64,000 nt of DNA. It comes from Mesorhizobium loti R88b. GTDB lineage: Bacteria > Pseudomonadota > Alphaproteobacteria > Rhizobiales > Rhizobiaceae. This document shows, piece by piece, positions 9,025 to 17,684 of this stretch. The notes under the pieces were generated by a model, which did not search any database, was not told the origin of the DNA, and saw nothing but the letters and a program-made list of their open reading frames with translations. The stretch's first letter is position 1. Each line of letters begins with the position of its first letter. Location: NCBI RefSeq assembly GCF_013170845.1, contig NZ_CP033367.1:5891001-5955000 (forward strand). The letters run 5' to 3'. The translations under genes and the position numbers were made by a program.

Positions 9025-9726
9025 ATGCTGCGGACACTTGCCGTCTCGGCCGGCTACGGCCTGCTCCCGGTGCTGAACGGCATCGACCTTAGCGTGGCAT
9101 CAGGCGAAATTGTCGGCTTGCTCGGCCGCAACGGCGCCGGCAAGACGACGCTGCTGCGCGTCATCGCCGGCGGCCTGAAGGCGAGCGGTGGTGCAGTGGT
9201 TCTCGGCGATCAGGATCTTACCAACGCACCGGCCTTCCGCCGGGCGCGGGCGGGCATCGCGCATGTGCCGCAGGGGCGCGGCATCTTCAACCAGCTGACC
9301 GTGCGGCAAAACCTCGAAGTCGGCACCCGTGCCGCCCGGGATCGCGGCGACGGCGGCATTCCCGACGATATCTTCGGCTATTTCCCAATCCTGCGCGAAC
9401 GCGAAGCGCAGGTCGCCGGCACACTTTCGGGCGGCCAGCAGCAGATGCTGGCGATCGGTCGCGCGCTGTGCGGCCTGCCCTCGGTGCTGCTGCTCGACGA
9501 GCCTTCGGAAGGCATCCAGCCGAACATCGTGCAGTCGATCGCCGAGCTGGTGCCGCGCATCGCCCGGGAGCGCGGCATCGCGATCGTTCTGGTCGAGCAG
9601 AATCTCGATCTCGTTCTCAAGGCGGCGGACCGCTGCCTGGTGATGGAAAAGGGCAGGATCGTACACGAGGGCACGCCGGAAGCATTCGCCGACGAGACCC
9701 TGCTGAAGGACCTGTTGGCCCTATAG
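9025..9726 (+). CDS. ABC transporter ATP-binding protein (LivF family)
   Basis: 233 residues. Walker A GRNGAGKTT, signature LSGGQQQMLAIGRAL and Walker B LLLLDEPSEGIQ are intact. The LivF-specific segment IAHVPQGRGIFNQLTVRQNL is present. It pairs with the LivG-type ATPase two bases upstream to power the importer. A hairpin with a T tract follows its stop, before the binding-protein gene. Confidence 0.9.
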   Translation: MLRTLAVSAGYGLLPVLNGIDLSVASGEIVGLLGRNGAGKTTLLRVIAGGLKASGGAVVLGDQDLTNAPAFRRARAGIAHVPQGRGIFNQLTVRQNLEVGTRAARDRGDGGIPDDIFGYFPILREREAQVAGTLSGGQQQMLAIGRALCGLPSVLLLDEPSEGIQPNIVQSIAELVPRIARERGIAIVLVEQNLDLVLKAADRCLVMEKGRIVHEGTPEAFADETLLKDLLAL

Positions 9727-9756
9727 GCGCGCCTGAAGCGCGCCTGGGAGCTTTTT
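9725..9756 (+). terminator. Intrinsic-terminator-like hairpin between livF-type and binding-protein genes
   Basis: AGGCGCGC (9725-9732) pairs exactly with GCGCGCCT (9738-9745) around CTGAA, followed by GGGAGC and five Ts (9752-9756). It begins at the livF-type stop codon. It probably attenuates or ends transcription from the deacetylase promoter, implying separate or differential expression of the binding protein. Confidence 0.6.
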
Positions 9757-9806
9757 GACTTGTAAGGCGTGCATGGGGCGCGCCTGGACTGGAAGGGAAC
9801 ATAACA

Positions 9807-10976
9807 ATGATAAGCAGAAGAACGATCCTGAAATCCGGCGGCGCTGCCGCTGCCTTTGCCATGGTCGGCGCACCGTCGATCTTGCGCGCCGCCGACACCG
9901 TCAAGGTCGGCCTGTCGATCCCGATCACCGGGCTGCAGGCGATCCTCGGCGAGACGCTGCTCAATTGCTACAAGCTCGCCGCCGCCGAACTCAACGCTGC
10001 CAACGGCATTGGCGGGCGCCAGGTCGAATTGTTCATCGAAGACAACCAGACGACGACCAAGGGCGCCATCGACAAGGCGCGCAAGCTCATCAACGAAGAC
10101 AAGGTCGACGTGGTCATGGGCACGATCATTTCGCCCGAACGAAGCGCGACATTGTCGGTGACCTCGAAGGCCAAGAAGCTTTTCTTCTACCCGACCAATT
10201 TCGAGGGCGGCGAATGCAACCGCTATTTTGTCGCCACCGGTCCGATCCCGATGCAGCAGGTCGACCCGATGATGCCGTGGGTGGCCGAGAACCTCGGCAA
10301 GACCATCTATGTCATGGCCTCCGACTATGCCTGGCCGCAGAAGATGACCGAGGCGATCACGGCAGCCTATGAGAAGGCCGGCGGCAAGATCATCGGCGCC
10401 GACTACTATCCGTTCGGCACCACCGATTTCGGCCCCGCCTTCCAGAAGATCAAGTCGCTGAAGCCCGACGTCGTCTGGTCGATGGTGGTCGGCAACGACG
10501 CCGTCACCCAGCTCAAGCAGTATCGTTCTTTCGACATCAAGCAGCCGCTGATCGCGCCGCTCGACGAAGTCTTCAACAAGGATGCGCTGCCGCCCGGCGT
10601 CGCCGCCGGCACCTACGCGCCGCAGCCCTACTGGATGGCCCTCGACAATCCGGTCAACAAGAAGTTCATCTCGAGCTTCCGCGAAAAATTCGGCCAGGAG
10701 AAGATGGTCAACGGCATTGGCGAGGCGGGCTATAACGGCCTGCATCTCTATGCGCTGGCTGCCGAGAAGGCCGGGTCGGTGAAGGACGACGATGTGCTCA
10801 AGGCGCTGCCGACGATCGAGTTCGACGCGCCGCAAGGCAAGATCCGCGTCGATGCCAGCAACAATCACACGCTCTGCCATTCCTATGTCGGCAAGGCGGC
10901 GGCGGACGGCATCAGCTACGAGATCGTCAAGGATTTCGGCACCATCGCGCCGGTCACGCCTTACTGCAAGGTGTAG
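9807..10976 (+). CDS. ABC transporter substrate-binding protein, LIV/urea/amide type, Tat-exported
   Basis: 389 residues. The N terminus has a twin-arginine motif (SRRTILKSG) then a hydrophobic core and a likely cleavage near PSILRAAD. The mature part has the periplasmic type I binding-protein fold, with KVGLSIPITG at its start and LNAANGIGGRQVEL, as in the urea/short-chain amide binding family (FmdD/UrtA/AmiC). It delivers the ligand to the four-gene importer upstream. It has its own ribosome site (GGGAAC) and an 80-base leader with a terminator-like hairpin. The ligand is unknown; the deacetylase suggests an acylated amine or amide. Confidence 0.87.
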   Translation: MISRRTILKSGGAAAAFAMVGAPSILRAADTVKVGLSIPITGLQAILGETLLNCYKLAAAELNAANGIGGRQVELFIEDNQTTTKGAIDKARKLINEDKVDVVMGTIISPERSATLSVTSKAKKLFFYPTNFEGGECNRYFVATGPIPMQQVDPMMPWVAENLGKTIYVMASDYAWPQKMTEAITAAYEKAGGKIIGADYYPFGTTDFGPAFQKIKSLKPDVVWSMVVGNDAVTQLKQYRSFDIKQPLIAPLDEVFNKDALPPGVAAGTYAPQPYWMALDNPVNKKFISSFREKFGQEKMVNGIGEAGYNGLHLYALAAEKAGSVKDDDVLKALPTIEFDAPQGKIRVDASNNHTLCHSYVGKAAADGISYEIVKDFGTIAPVTPYCKV

Positions 10977-10995
10977 GGTCTTACGCCCAAACGAT

Positions 10996-11025
10996 CCTGA
11001 CGGCGGCTTTGCCGCCGCCGTCAGG
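10996..11025. terminator. Bidirectional terminator between convergent genes
   Basis: CCTGACGGCGGC (10996-11007) pairs perfectly with GCCGCCGTCAGG (11014-11025) around a six-base loop. The right arm contains the TGA stop of the leftward acetolactate-synthase-like gene. It sits between convergent genes, so it can serve both strands. Confidence 0.7.
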
Positions 11026-12667
11026 GCGTCCGCGGCGCCGGCAGCCGCTCGCGCAATTCGTCGACGAGCACCCTGGTGTTTTCGGAATAGTCGATGGGCA
11101 CCACGACGAGATGCACGCCGCCGCCGGCAAAAGCCTGTTCCAGCGCCGGCCGCAAGTCGGCGATCTCCGCAACCCTGGTTCCCTTGGCGCCATAGGCCTC
11201 GGCGTATTTGACGAAATCGGGATTGCCAAAGGTCATGCCGAAATCCGGGAATTCGTCGACCGCCTGTTTCCAGCGGATCATGCCATAAGCGTGGTCTTCG
11301 AGCAGCAGCACGACAAGGTTGAGCTTGAGCCTGACGGCGGTCTCCAGTTCCTGGCTGTTCATCATGAAGCCGCCGTCGCCGCAAATGGCCATGACGCGGC
11401 GCTTGGGATAGAGCAGCGCCGCCATCATCGCCGACGGCAGGCCAGCGCCCATGGTGGCCAGCGCATTGTCGAGCAGCAGCGTGTTTGCCATCCGCGTGCG
11501 GTAGTTGCGCGCGAACCAGATCTTGTACATGCCGTTGTCGAGGGCGAGGATCCCATCCGCCGGCATGATGGCGCGCACGTCATGCACGATGCGCTGCGGC
11601 GTAAAGCGGTCTTCGGTGGCGCGCGCGGCGATCCGGCTCAAAATGCCTTCCCTGAGCGGCAGCAGGGTCTGCGCATTGGGAATCTTGCCCTCGATGCGGT
11701 CGGCCAGCAGCGCCAGCGAAGGGCCGAGGTCGCCGACGATCTCGGCCTGCGGGAAATAGACCTGCTCGACGTCAGCTGAGTGGTAACCGACATGGATGAC
11801 CTTCGGCCCGTTGGCGCCCATGATGAAGGGCGGTTTCTCGACCGTGTCATGGCCGATGGTGATGATCAGATCGGCTTGCTCGATCGCCTCGTGCACATAG
11901 TCGCGCTCCGAAAGCGCCGCCGTTCCCATGTAGAGCTCGGTGCCGCCGGGCACGGTGCCCTTGCCCATCTGCGTGGTGAAATAGGGAATTTGGGTGCGCA
12001 GCACGAACTGCGCGACATCGGGGGTCACGCGCGGCCGCGACGCCGCCGCGCCGAACATCAGCAGCGGACGCTTGGCTTCCAGGATCATGCGGGCGGCGCG
12101 ATCAAGCGCGCCTGGGCTCGCCAGCGGCAGCTCGACCGGGTGCGTCGGCACCAGTGCCACCGGTTCGCACTCCGCCGCCGCGATGTCTTCGGGCAGTTCC
12201 AAATGCACGGGGCCGGGACGCTCCTCCTGGGCAACGCGGAAGGCTTCGCGCACCAGCGAGGGGATCATCTTCGGCGAGACGATCTGGCGCGAAAGCTTGG
12301 TCAGCGGCTTCATCGCCGCGACGATATCGACGATCTGGAATCGCGCCTGCCGCGATGACAGGATGCCTTTCTGGCCGGTGATCATGATCATCGGCATCGC
12401 GCCGAGCAACGCATAGGCCGAGCCGGTGGTCAGATTGAGCGCGCCGGGGCCAAGCGTGGTGATGCACACGCCTGCCTTGCCGGTGAGCCTGCCATAGGTG
12501 GCGGCCATGAAGGCGGCCGCCTGCTCGTGGCGGGTCAGGATCAGCTGGATCGACGAGCGGCGGATCGATTCGACGATGTCGAGATTTTCCTCGCCCGGAA
12601 TGCCGAAGATCCGGTCGACCCCCTCATTCTCCAGGGCCGCCACGAACAGATCCGAACCTTTGGTCAT
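11021..12667 (-). CDS. Acetolactate synthase-like thiamine diphosphate enzyme
   Basis: 548 residues with the three TPP-enzyme domains. The catalytic Glu is E48 in LTRHEQAAAF; the TPP/Mg motif starts at GDGGFMMNSQELETAV. Where the motif usually ends in ND or NN, this protein reads LLLEDHAYGM: the Mg-ligand position is Asp, but the residue before it is Glu. The family includes catabolic (AlsS-type) acetolactate synthases, which join two pyruvates, and related decarboxylases. AGGAG lies nine bases before the ATG at 12667. No small regulatory subunit gene is nearby, so it is probably catabolic, not the branched-chain biosynthetic enzyme. Confidence 0.83.
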   Translation of the reverse strand: MTKGSDLFVAALENEGVDRIFGIPGEENLDIVESIRRSSIQLILTRHEQAAAFMAATYGRLTGKAGVCITTLGPGALNLTTGSAYALLGAMPMIMITGQKGILSSRQARFQIVDIVAAMKPLTKLSRQIVSPKMIPSLVREAFRVAQEERPGPVHLELPEDIAAAECEPVALVPTHPVELPLASPGALDRAARMILEAKRPLLMFGAAASRPRVTPDVAQFVLRTQIPYFTTQMGKGTVPGGTELYMGTAALSERDYVHEAIEQADLIITIGHDTVEKPPFIMGANGPKVIHVGYHSADVEQVYFPQAEIVGDLGPSLALLADRIEGKIPNAQTLLPLREGILSRIAARATEDRFTPQRIVHDVRAIMPADGILALDNGMYKIWFARNYRTRMANTLLLDNALATMGAGLPSAMMAALLYPKRRVMAICGDGGFMMNSQELETAVRLKLNLVVLLLEDHAYGMIRWKQAVDEFPDFGMTFGNPDFVKYAEAYGAKGTRVAEIADLRPALEQAFAGGGVHLVVVPIDYSENTRVLVDELRERLPAPRTP

Positions 12668-12854
12668 CAACCGTCTCTCCTGCAATGCGTACATTCCTTC
12701 GGCCACCTTCATATGGCACCGGAATGCGACACCTCAAAGAGGCAGTCTTCGACGCCAGGTCAAAGGCGCGTGTTGCAGCCCGCCGCCATGGGCGACGCAA
12801 AGAGCTGCGCCGGCGCCGACCACTGGCTGGCCGGGGCGCCGCGCGTGCCGGTGA

Positions 12855-13757
12855 TCAGGCCATCAGTTTCGGCAAGGCTGCCGCCAGCGCGTCGACAGCC
12901 AGCCGCACCTTGCGCGGCAGATGCGGCGTTTGCAGCCAAAGCGCGTGACAGTCGTAGGGATAATGCGGCTGGCCCGGCAACAGCGCCACCAAGGCGCCGG
13001 CTTGAATGCGCTCGCGAACCAGCCACCAGGGCAGCCACGCCAGTCCCATGCCTTCGACCGCTGCGTCGGCGATGGCATCGAGATCGTCGAGCCGCAGCCG
13101 ACCGCCGGGCATGATCTCCTGCGCTGGTTGCCCTTCACGCACGAACAGCCACGGCTGAACGATCTGGCCGAGCCGGCGATAGACGATGGCCTGATGGTCG
13201 GCGAGGTCTTCGGTCCGCCGGGGCTCGCCATGATTTTTGAGATAGGCAGGCGCGGCACAGACAATCATGTCCTGGCGCGCAACGCGGCGCGCGATCACGC
13301 CGGCCTTGTCGTCCAATTCACCGGTTCGGATGGCGAGGTCGAAGCCATCCTCGGCGAGATCGGCGAAACGGTCGCTGAGCGACAAATCGAGTTCCAGCAT
13401 CGGATATTGCCGCGCGAGCTTTAGCAGCACGGGAGTAACGCAGTGGCGGCCGAAATGCGCCGGCATGGTGACGCGCAGTTTCCCGCGCGGTTCGGACAGC
13501 TGGTCGGCGGCGAGCGCATCGGCTGCCTCGGCCTCGGCCAGCACGACCCTGCAGCGTTCATAATAGGCACGGCCGAAATCGGTCAGGCTCTGGCGGCGCG
13601 TGGTGCGGTTGATGAGACGCACGCCCAGCCGCTCCTCGAGAAAGCGGACATGCTTGCCGACCATCGGCCCGGACAGATCGAGCGCGACCGCCGCGGCCGC
13701 GAACGAGCCAAGGTCGACCGCTTTGAGGAACACGGCCATGCTCTCGAGCCGATCCAT
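12855..13757 (-). CDS. LysR family transcriptional regulator
   Basis: 300 residues. The N-terminal winged helix-turn-helix is clear (MAVFLKAVDLGSFAAAAVAL, then GKHVRFLEERLGVRLINRTT), followed by a LysR substrate-binding domain. The ATG at 13757 is used; the frame continues open upstream but only through the promoter region and the divergent gene. It faces away from the quinone-oxidoreductase-like gene with about 100 bases between, the classic layout of a LysR protein controlling its neighbour. Confidence 0.87.
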   Translation of the reverse strand: MDRLESMAVFLKAVDLGSFAAAAVALDLSGPMVGKHVRFLEERLGVRLINRTTRRQSLTDFGRAYYERCRVVLAEAEAADALAADQLSEPRGKLRVTMPAHFGRHCVTPVLLKLARQYPMLELDLSLSDRFADLAEDGFDLAIRTGELDDKAGVIARRVARQDMIVCAAPAYLKNHGEPRRTEDLADHQAIVYRRLGQIVQPWLFVREGQPAQEIMPGGRLRLDDLDAIADAAVEGMGLAWLPWWLVRERIQAGALVALLPGQPHYPYDCHALWLQTPHLPRKVRLAVDALAAALPKLMA

Positions 13758-13857
13758 TCGGAACTCCTGGTTTCTACTTCCTTGCCTATATAACCATTTA
13801 TCCCTGCAAACCTTGGCTGCATAGCTCATTCGGTTCAGATAATTTGGAGTGTCCCGA
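13758..13857. promoter_or_regulatory. Divergent promoter region, LysR regulator / oxidoreductase
   Basis: One hundred bases, AT-rich around CCTATATAACCATTTATCC (near 13786-13804), between the starts of divergent genes. It must hold both promoters and the LysR operator. I could not identify a clear T-N11-A dyad. Confidence 0.5.
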
Positions 13858-14847
13858 ATGTCCCGTATTGTCCGCTTCCACCAGCATGGTGGCCCCGAGG
13901 TTCTGCGCATCGAGGATGTAAACCTCCCCCCACCGGGTCCGGGCGAGGTGCAGATCCGCGTCAAGGCGCTCGGCCTCAATCGCGCCGAGGCGTTGTTGCG
14001 CGAGGGCATTTATATCGAGACGCCGACACTGCCGTCCGGGCTTGGCCTGGAAGCAGCGGGCATCGTCGAGGCGGTCGGTACAGGCGTGAAGGATTTCACG
14101 CCCGGCGACGCGGTCAGCATTATCCCGCCGCAATCGATGGTTCGCTGGCCAGCCTATGGCGAATTGATCACCTATCCCGCCGGACTCGTCGTCAAGCATC
14201 CGCAGTCGCTCGACTGGCAGACAGGGGCCGCCGTCTGGATGCAATATCTCACCGCCTACGGCGCGCTGATCGACATCGCAAAACTGGGCCGTGGAGATGT
14301 CGTCGTCATTACAGCGGCCTCAAGCAGTGTCGGGCTCGCGGCGATCCAGACCGCCGACAGCGTCGGCGCGACAGCGATCGCGGTGACACGGACATCGGCC
14401 AAAAAGCAGGCCCTGCTCGATGCCGGTGCGGCTGAAGTCGTGGTCCTCGCCGAAGAGAGTCTTGCCGTGCGGCTGAACGAGATCGCTGGACAGGACGGAG
14501 TGCGGGTCGTGCTCGATGCAATCGGCGGTCCGATCTTCGAGCCGCTGACGGCCGCGATGTCAAAGGGCGGCATTCTGATCGAATATGGCGGCCTCAGCAG
14601 CGAGCCGACGCCGTTCCCCCTGCCTGCCGTGTTGGGCAAGACGCTGACGTTACGTGGCTACCTCGTCCACGAGATCACCGGCGATCCGGTGAAGCTGGAG
14701 GCCGCCAAGGCATTCATCCTCGGAGGCCTGGAGACGGGCACGCTGAGGCCGATCATCGACCGGACCTTTGCCTTCGACCAGATTGTCGAAGCGCATCGCT
14801 ATCTCGAATCGAACGAGCAGTTCGGCAAGATCGTAGTGACGATCTGA
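13858..14847 (+). CDS. Zinc-type alcohol dehydrogenase / quinone oxidoreductase-like MDR protein
   Basis: 329 residues, medium-chain dehydrogenase/reductase. The GroES-like N domain has LPPPGPGEVQIRVKALGLNR, and the Rossmann domain has VVVITAASSSVGLAAIQ. Zinc-binding Cys/His residues of classical alcohol dehydrogenases are not evident, so it is nearer to zinc-free quinone oxidoreductases (NADPH-dependent). The ATG at 13858 has GGAG nine bases upstream; a GTG three codons earlier lacks good spacing. Likely controlled by the divergent LysR gene. Confidence 0.82.
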   Translation: MSRIVRFHQHGGPEVLRIEDVNLPPPGPGEVQIRVKALGLNRAEALLREGIYIETPTLPSGLGLEAAGIVEAVGTGVKDFTPGDAVSIIPPQSMVRWPAYGELITYPAGLVVKHPQSLDWQTGAAVWMQYLTAYGALIDIAKLGRGDVVVITAASSSVGLAAIQTADSVGATAIAVTRTSAKKQALLDAGAAEVVVLAEESLAVRLNEIAGQDGVRVVLDAIGGPIFEPLTAAMSKGGILIEYGGLSSEPTPFPLPAVLGKTLTLRGYLVHEITGDPVKLEAAKAFILGGLETGTLRPIIDRTFAFDQIVEAHRYLESNEQFGKIVVTI

Positions 14848-14866
14848 GATCGTGGTGACGATCTGA
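14829..14866 (+). repeat. Tandem 19-base duplication across the oxidoreductase stop
   Basis: Two adjacent 19-base copies (14829-14847 and 14848-14866) differ at one position (GATCGTAGTG versus GATCGTGGTG, then both ACGATCTGA). The duplication repeats the last codons and the stop codon. Each copy contains GATCGT and ACGATC, so each can form a small hairpin. The rest of 14867-15060 holds no gene that I can support. Confidence 0.75.
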
Positions 14867-15060
14867 GCGACGCAACTCGAACAAATCATTGTTCGCGGCA
14901 ATACTGCTCTTGAAGGCACGGCTCTGCATTCCTAACTGTCCGGTGCGGGCCGGGCCCCTCTGACGATCGCTTCTGGTGATTGTGATGTCGGACCGCTTTA
15001 ACGGGCCCGTTTCCATTCTTTTTGGTCAGGCGGGCTCATTTCTTTCGGTTGGAGCCCCGT

Positions 15061-15354
15061 ATGACATCTTCCCTGCTTGGCCTGGTTTGCCCCTCCTGCC
15101 GCGTCGCGCTCACAATGAGCGAACGCCAGGGTATCGAAATCGACTATTGTCCGCAGTGCCGCGGCGTCTGGCTTGATCGAGGCGAACTCGACAAGATCGT
15201 CGAGCGCTCCGGCAGGGAGGCGGCGCCTGCGGCGCAGCCACACCCGGCAGCGTTCTCGCAGCCGCAACACGGCCGCGACGACGATTATTCCCGCTCGCAG
15301 GGCCACCGCTATCCCAAACGGAAGAAATCATTCTTCGAAGAATTGTTCGATTGA
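15061..15354 (+). CDS. Small zinc-ribbon (TFIIB-type) protein
   Basis: 97 residues. Two Cys pairs, CPSC near residue 11 and CPQC near 32, bracket a zinc-ribbon fold, followed by RGVWLDRGELDKIVERSG, the hallmark of the zf-TFIIB small-protein family. The tail is rich in basic residues and ends KKSFFEELFD. Function in bacteria is unknown. GGAG lies eight bases before the ATG at 15061. The next gene, a Tim44-domain membrane protein, follows 63 bases later on the same strand. Confidence 0.8.
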   Translation: MTSSLLGLVCPSCRVALTMSERQGIEIDYCPQCRGVWLDRGELDKIVERSGREAAPAAQPHPAAFSQPQHGRDDDYSRSQGHRYPKRKKSFFEELFD

Positions 15355-15417
15355 CCGCAGGACGCCAGGCGCCTGCCGAACATTTCTAAAAACCACATCG
15401 ACAAAGGTTCATCTCCG

Positions 15418-16401
15418 ATGATGTCTCGCACAAGCCGATTTGCAACCCTCTTTGCAGGACTGTTCCTGGCATTCTCCATGGTCGCGATCGATCATGCCGA
15501 GGCTCGGCGCGGCGGCAGTTTCGGCAGTCGCGGCACGCGCACGTTCCAGTCGGCACCGCCGACCAGGACCGCGCCAGCGCCGACCGCTCCGGTCGAGCGT
15601 TCGATGACGCCCAGCACCGGAGTGAACAATGCCGCCCGGCAGCCGCAGGCCGGCCCGCAGAGGCCAGGCTTCATGAGCGGCTTCGGTGGAACGATGATGC
15701 GCGGCCTGCTGATCGGCGGCCTGATCGGGCTGCTGCTGGGCCAAGGCTTCGGCGGCCTGGCCGGCATGTTCGGCTTCCTGCTTCAGGCCTTGCTCATCGG
15801 TGGCGCGATCATGCTGGCCATCCGTTTCTTCCGGTCGCAATCCGCGCGTGGCCCTGCCCCCGCGCTCGCCGGTGCCGGCAATGGCCAGGCTTCGCGGTTT
15901 GAGAACCGCGCGAGCGATGCGGACACCGCACGTCCGTTCACGATTCCCGGCTTTGGCGGCGGTTCGGCCGGGGGTTCTTCGGCCGTCGCCTCCGAGGAGA
16001 TCACACTGGCCCAAACCGACCTCGACGCGTTCCAGCAATTGTTGACCGATGTGCAGGAAGCATTCGGGCGCGAAGACCATGCCGCGCTGCGCCGGGCGAC
16101 AACGCCCGAAATGGTGTCCTATCTCTCGGAAGAGCTGGCCGACAATGCCCAGAAAGGCCTCAGGAACGAGGTCTCTGATATCACCTTGCTGCAGGCCGAT
16201 GTCGCGGAAAGCTGGCGCGAGGATGACCGCGATTTCGCCACGGCCGCATTGCGCTACGAGTCCCGCGACGTGACGCGCGAGCGGGCCAGCGGCAAGGTCG
16301 TCGAGGGTGACGAGGATCATCCGACCGAGACGACCGAGCTGTGGACATTCACGCGTCAGAATGGCTCGAACTGGAAGCTCTCGGCAATCCAACAGGCTTG
16401 A
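15418..16401 (+). CDS. Tim44-like domain protein, membrane-associated
   Basis: 327 residues. A signal peptide or signal anchor (FATLFAGLFLAFSMVAID) is followed by an Arg/Pro/Thr-rich linker, then two Gly-rich hydrophobic segments near residues 95-140. The C-terminal third (from about LAQTDLDAFQQLL) is a Tim44/MRPL45 domain of the NTF2-like fold. In alphaproteobacteria such proteins are membrane-bound and may assist protein export or assembly; the role is not proven. Two adjacent ATG codons (15418 and 15421) are possible starts. Confidence 0.82.
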   Translation: MMSRTSRFATLFAGLFLAFSMVAIDHAEARRGGSFGSRGTRTFQSAPPTRTAPAPTAPVERSMTPSTGVNNAARQPQAGPQRPGFMSGFGGTMMRGLLIGGLIGLLLGQGFGGLAGMFGFLLQALLIGGAIMLAIRFFRSQSARGPAPALAGAGNGQASRFENRASDADTARPFTIPGFGGGSAGGSSAVASEEITLAQTDLDAFQQLLTDVQEAFGREDHAALRRATTPEMVSYLSEELADNAQKGLRNEVSDITLLQADVAESWREDDRDFATAALRYESRDVTRERASGKVVEGDEDHPTETTELWTFTRQNGSNWKLSAIQQA

Positions 16402-16436
16402 CACCAAGCGGTATCGACCCGCCGCTCTGACGACAA

Positions 16437-16452
16437 TGATTGCCGGCAATCA
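16437..16452. terminator. Perfect 16-base palindrome between convergent genes
   Basis: TGATTGCC followed directly by GGCAATCA, overlapping the stop codon of the leftward lactonase gene. Lies between the convergent Tim44-domain and lactonase genes. No T tract, so termination is an inference. Confidence 0.45.
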
Positions 16453-17556
16453 CTGTACGATCTTGACGCACATCGGCGTGCCAACCTCAATGGCCCGGCC
16501 GGTGTCGGTCAGCAGGCCGCTTGCCGCGTCGCGGGCGAAGATCGAGATGCGGTCGGCATTCTGGTTGGCGGAGAACAAATGGCCACCGGACGGCGTCAGC
16601 GCCAGATTTCGCGGCGTCGCACCGCCACATGGGATATGGCCGACAAGGCTCAAAGCACCAGTCTCCTGATCGACCGCCATGATGACGACGCTGTCGTGGC
16701 CCCGGTTGCCGCCGTAGACAAAACGACCGTCCGGGGAAATCTGGATATCGGAGCCGTGGTTGGTCTCGCGTGCCTCTTCCGGCACTGCCGGCTTGACATC
16801 GATGAGGGAAAGCCTGCCGGTGGCTTCATCGAGCGCCATCGACACAATTGTCGAATCCAGCTCGTTCATGACAAAGACGAAGCGTCCGTTTGGGTGCAGA
16901 GCGATATGACGCGGGCCCGCGCCAGGCGGCAGTGCGGATTCCGCCAATTTCGTCAGGCTGCCATCCCGCCCGATCCGATACGACACCAGCCGGTCGATGC
17001 CAAGGTCGGCGACGATTGCCATTCCGCCGGCAATGGTTTCGGTGACGCTGTGAGCATGCGAGCGCTCCTGCCGCGCCGCGTTAGGACCAGTGCCTTTGTG
17101 AGAGACGCTGGCCACAGGCGGCGACAGTGCGCCGTCCTTGTCAAAAACATAGACCGCAACGGCCCGATCCGGACCGCCCTCCCCGGCGCCGTAGTTGGCA
17201 ACCAGAAGTTTTGTCCCGTCACGGGTGATGGTGTTGTGCGCGGTGATGCTGCCCAGCGATGGCTGCTTGTTCAGATAGCTTAGCCTGTTCGAGGCTCGAT
17301 CGAAGCCGTAGGCGGAAACCGTTCCCTCCCGCCAGGTCGACACCTCCGAATTGGCATAGAGCCGCGACCCATCCGGGGTGACCGACAGAAAAGTCGGATT
17401 GTCGACGTCGTTGGTCTCGGCCAGCTTCTGGACGGTCAGCGTTCGTTCATCGAAACTGTAGACGCCAAGACCGACACCTCGGGCGCCCTGAAAATAAGGC
17501 GCCTCCCGGTTCACGCTGCCGACAAACACCAGACAAGCATTCCAGACGCTGCGCAT
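16450..17556 (-). CDS. Lactonase family beta-propeller protein (6-phosphogluconolactonase, Pgl-type)
   Basis: 368 residues with seven-bladed propeller repeats. Recurrent blade motifs such as TPDGSRLYANSE, HPNGRFVFVMNE, SPDGRFVYGGNR and TPSGGHLFSANQ are spaced about 50 residues apart. This is the Lactonase PF10282 family, whose E. coli member hydrolyses 6-phosphogluconolactone. GGAGG lies six bases before the ATG at 17556. It is divergent from the MaoC/CoA-transferase operon, near a sugar-acid locus, and may act on a sugar lactone. Confidence 0.85.
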   Translation of the reverse strand: MRSVWNACLVFVGSVNREAPYFQGARGVGLGVYSFDERTLTVQKLAETNDVDNPTFLSVTPDGSRLYANSEVSTWREGTVSAYGFDRASNRLSYLNKQPSLGSITAHNTITRDGTKLLVANYGAGEGGPDRAVAVYVFDKDGALSPPVASVSHKGTGPNAARQERSHAHSVTETIAGGMAIVADLGIDRLVSYRIGRDGSLTKLAESALPPGAGPRHIALHPNGRFVFVMNELDSTIVSMALDEATGRLSLIDVKPAVPEEARETNHGSDIQISPDGRFVYGGNRGHDSVVIMAVDQETGALSLVGHIPCGGATPRNLALTPSGGHLFSANQNADRISIFARDAASGLLTDTGRAIEVGTPMCVKIVQ

Positions 17557-17684
17557 GATTTCCTCCCCTGCCCGCCGGCGCTTCGGCGCCTGGATTGGGC
17601 CAAAATTTCACCTGTCCTCGCTTGCAACGCAACCCCATATGTGAAAATACTATTTACAAAAGAAGATTGACAGGAGGAGACATC

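Noticed and set aside
9378..11384. 668-codon open frame on the minus strand
   Set aside because: Overlaps livF-type, binding-protein and acetolactate-synthase-like genes; low-complexity shadow without motifs.
14867..15060. Search for a tRNA or small RNA in the gap
   Set aside because: No cloverleaf, T-loop GTTCRA pattern or clear terminator seen.
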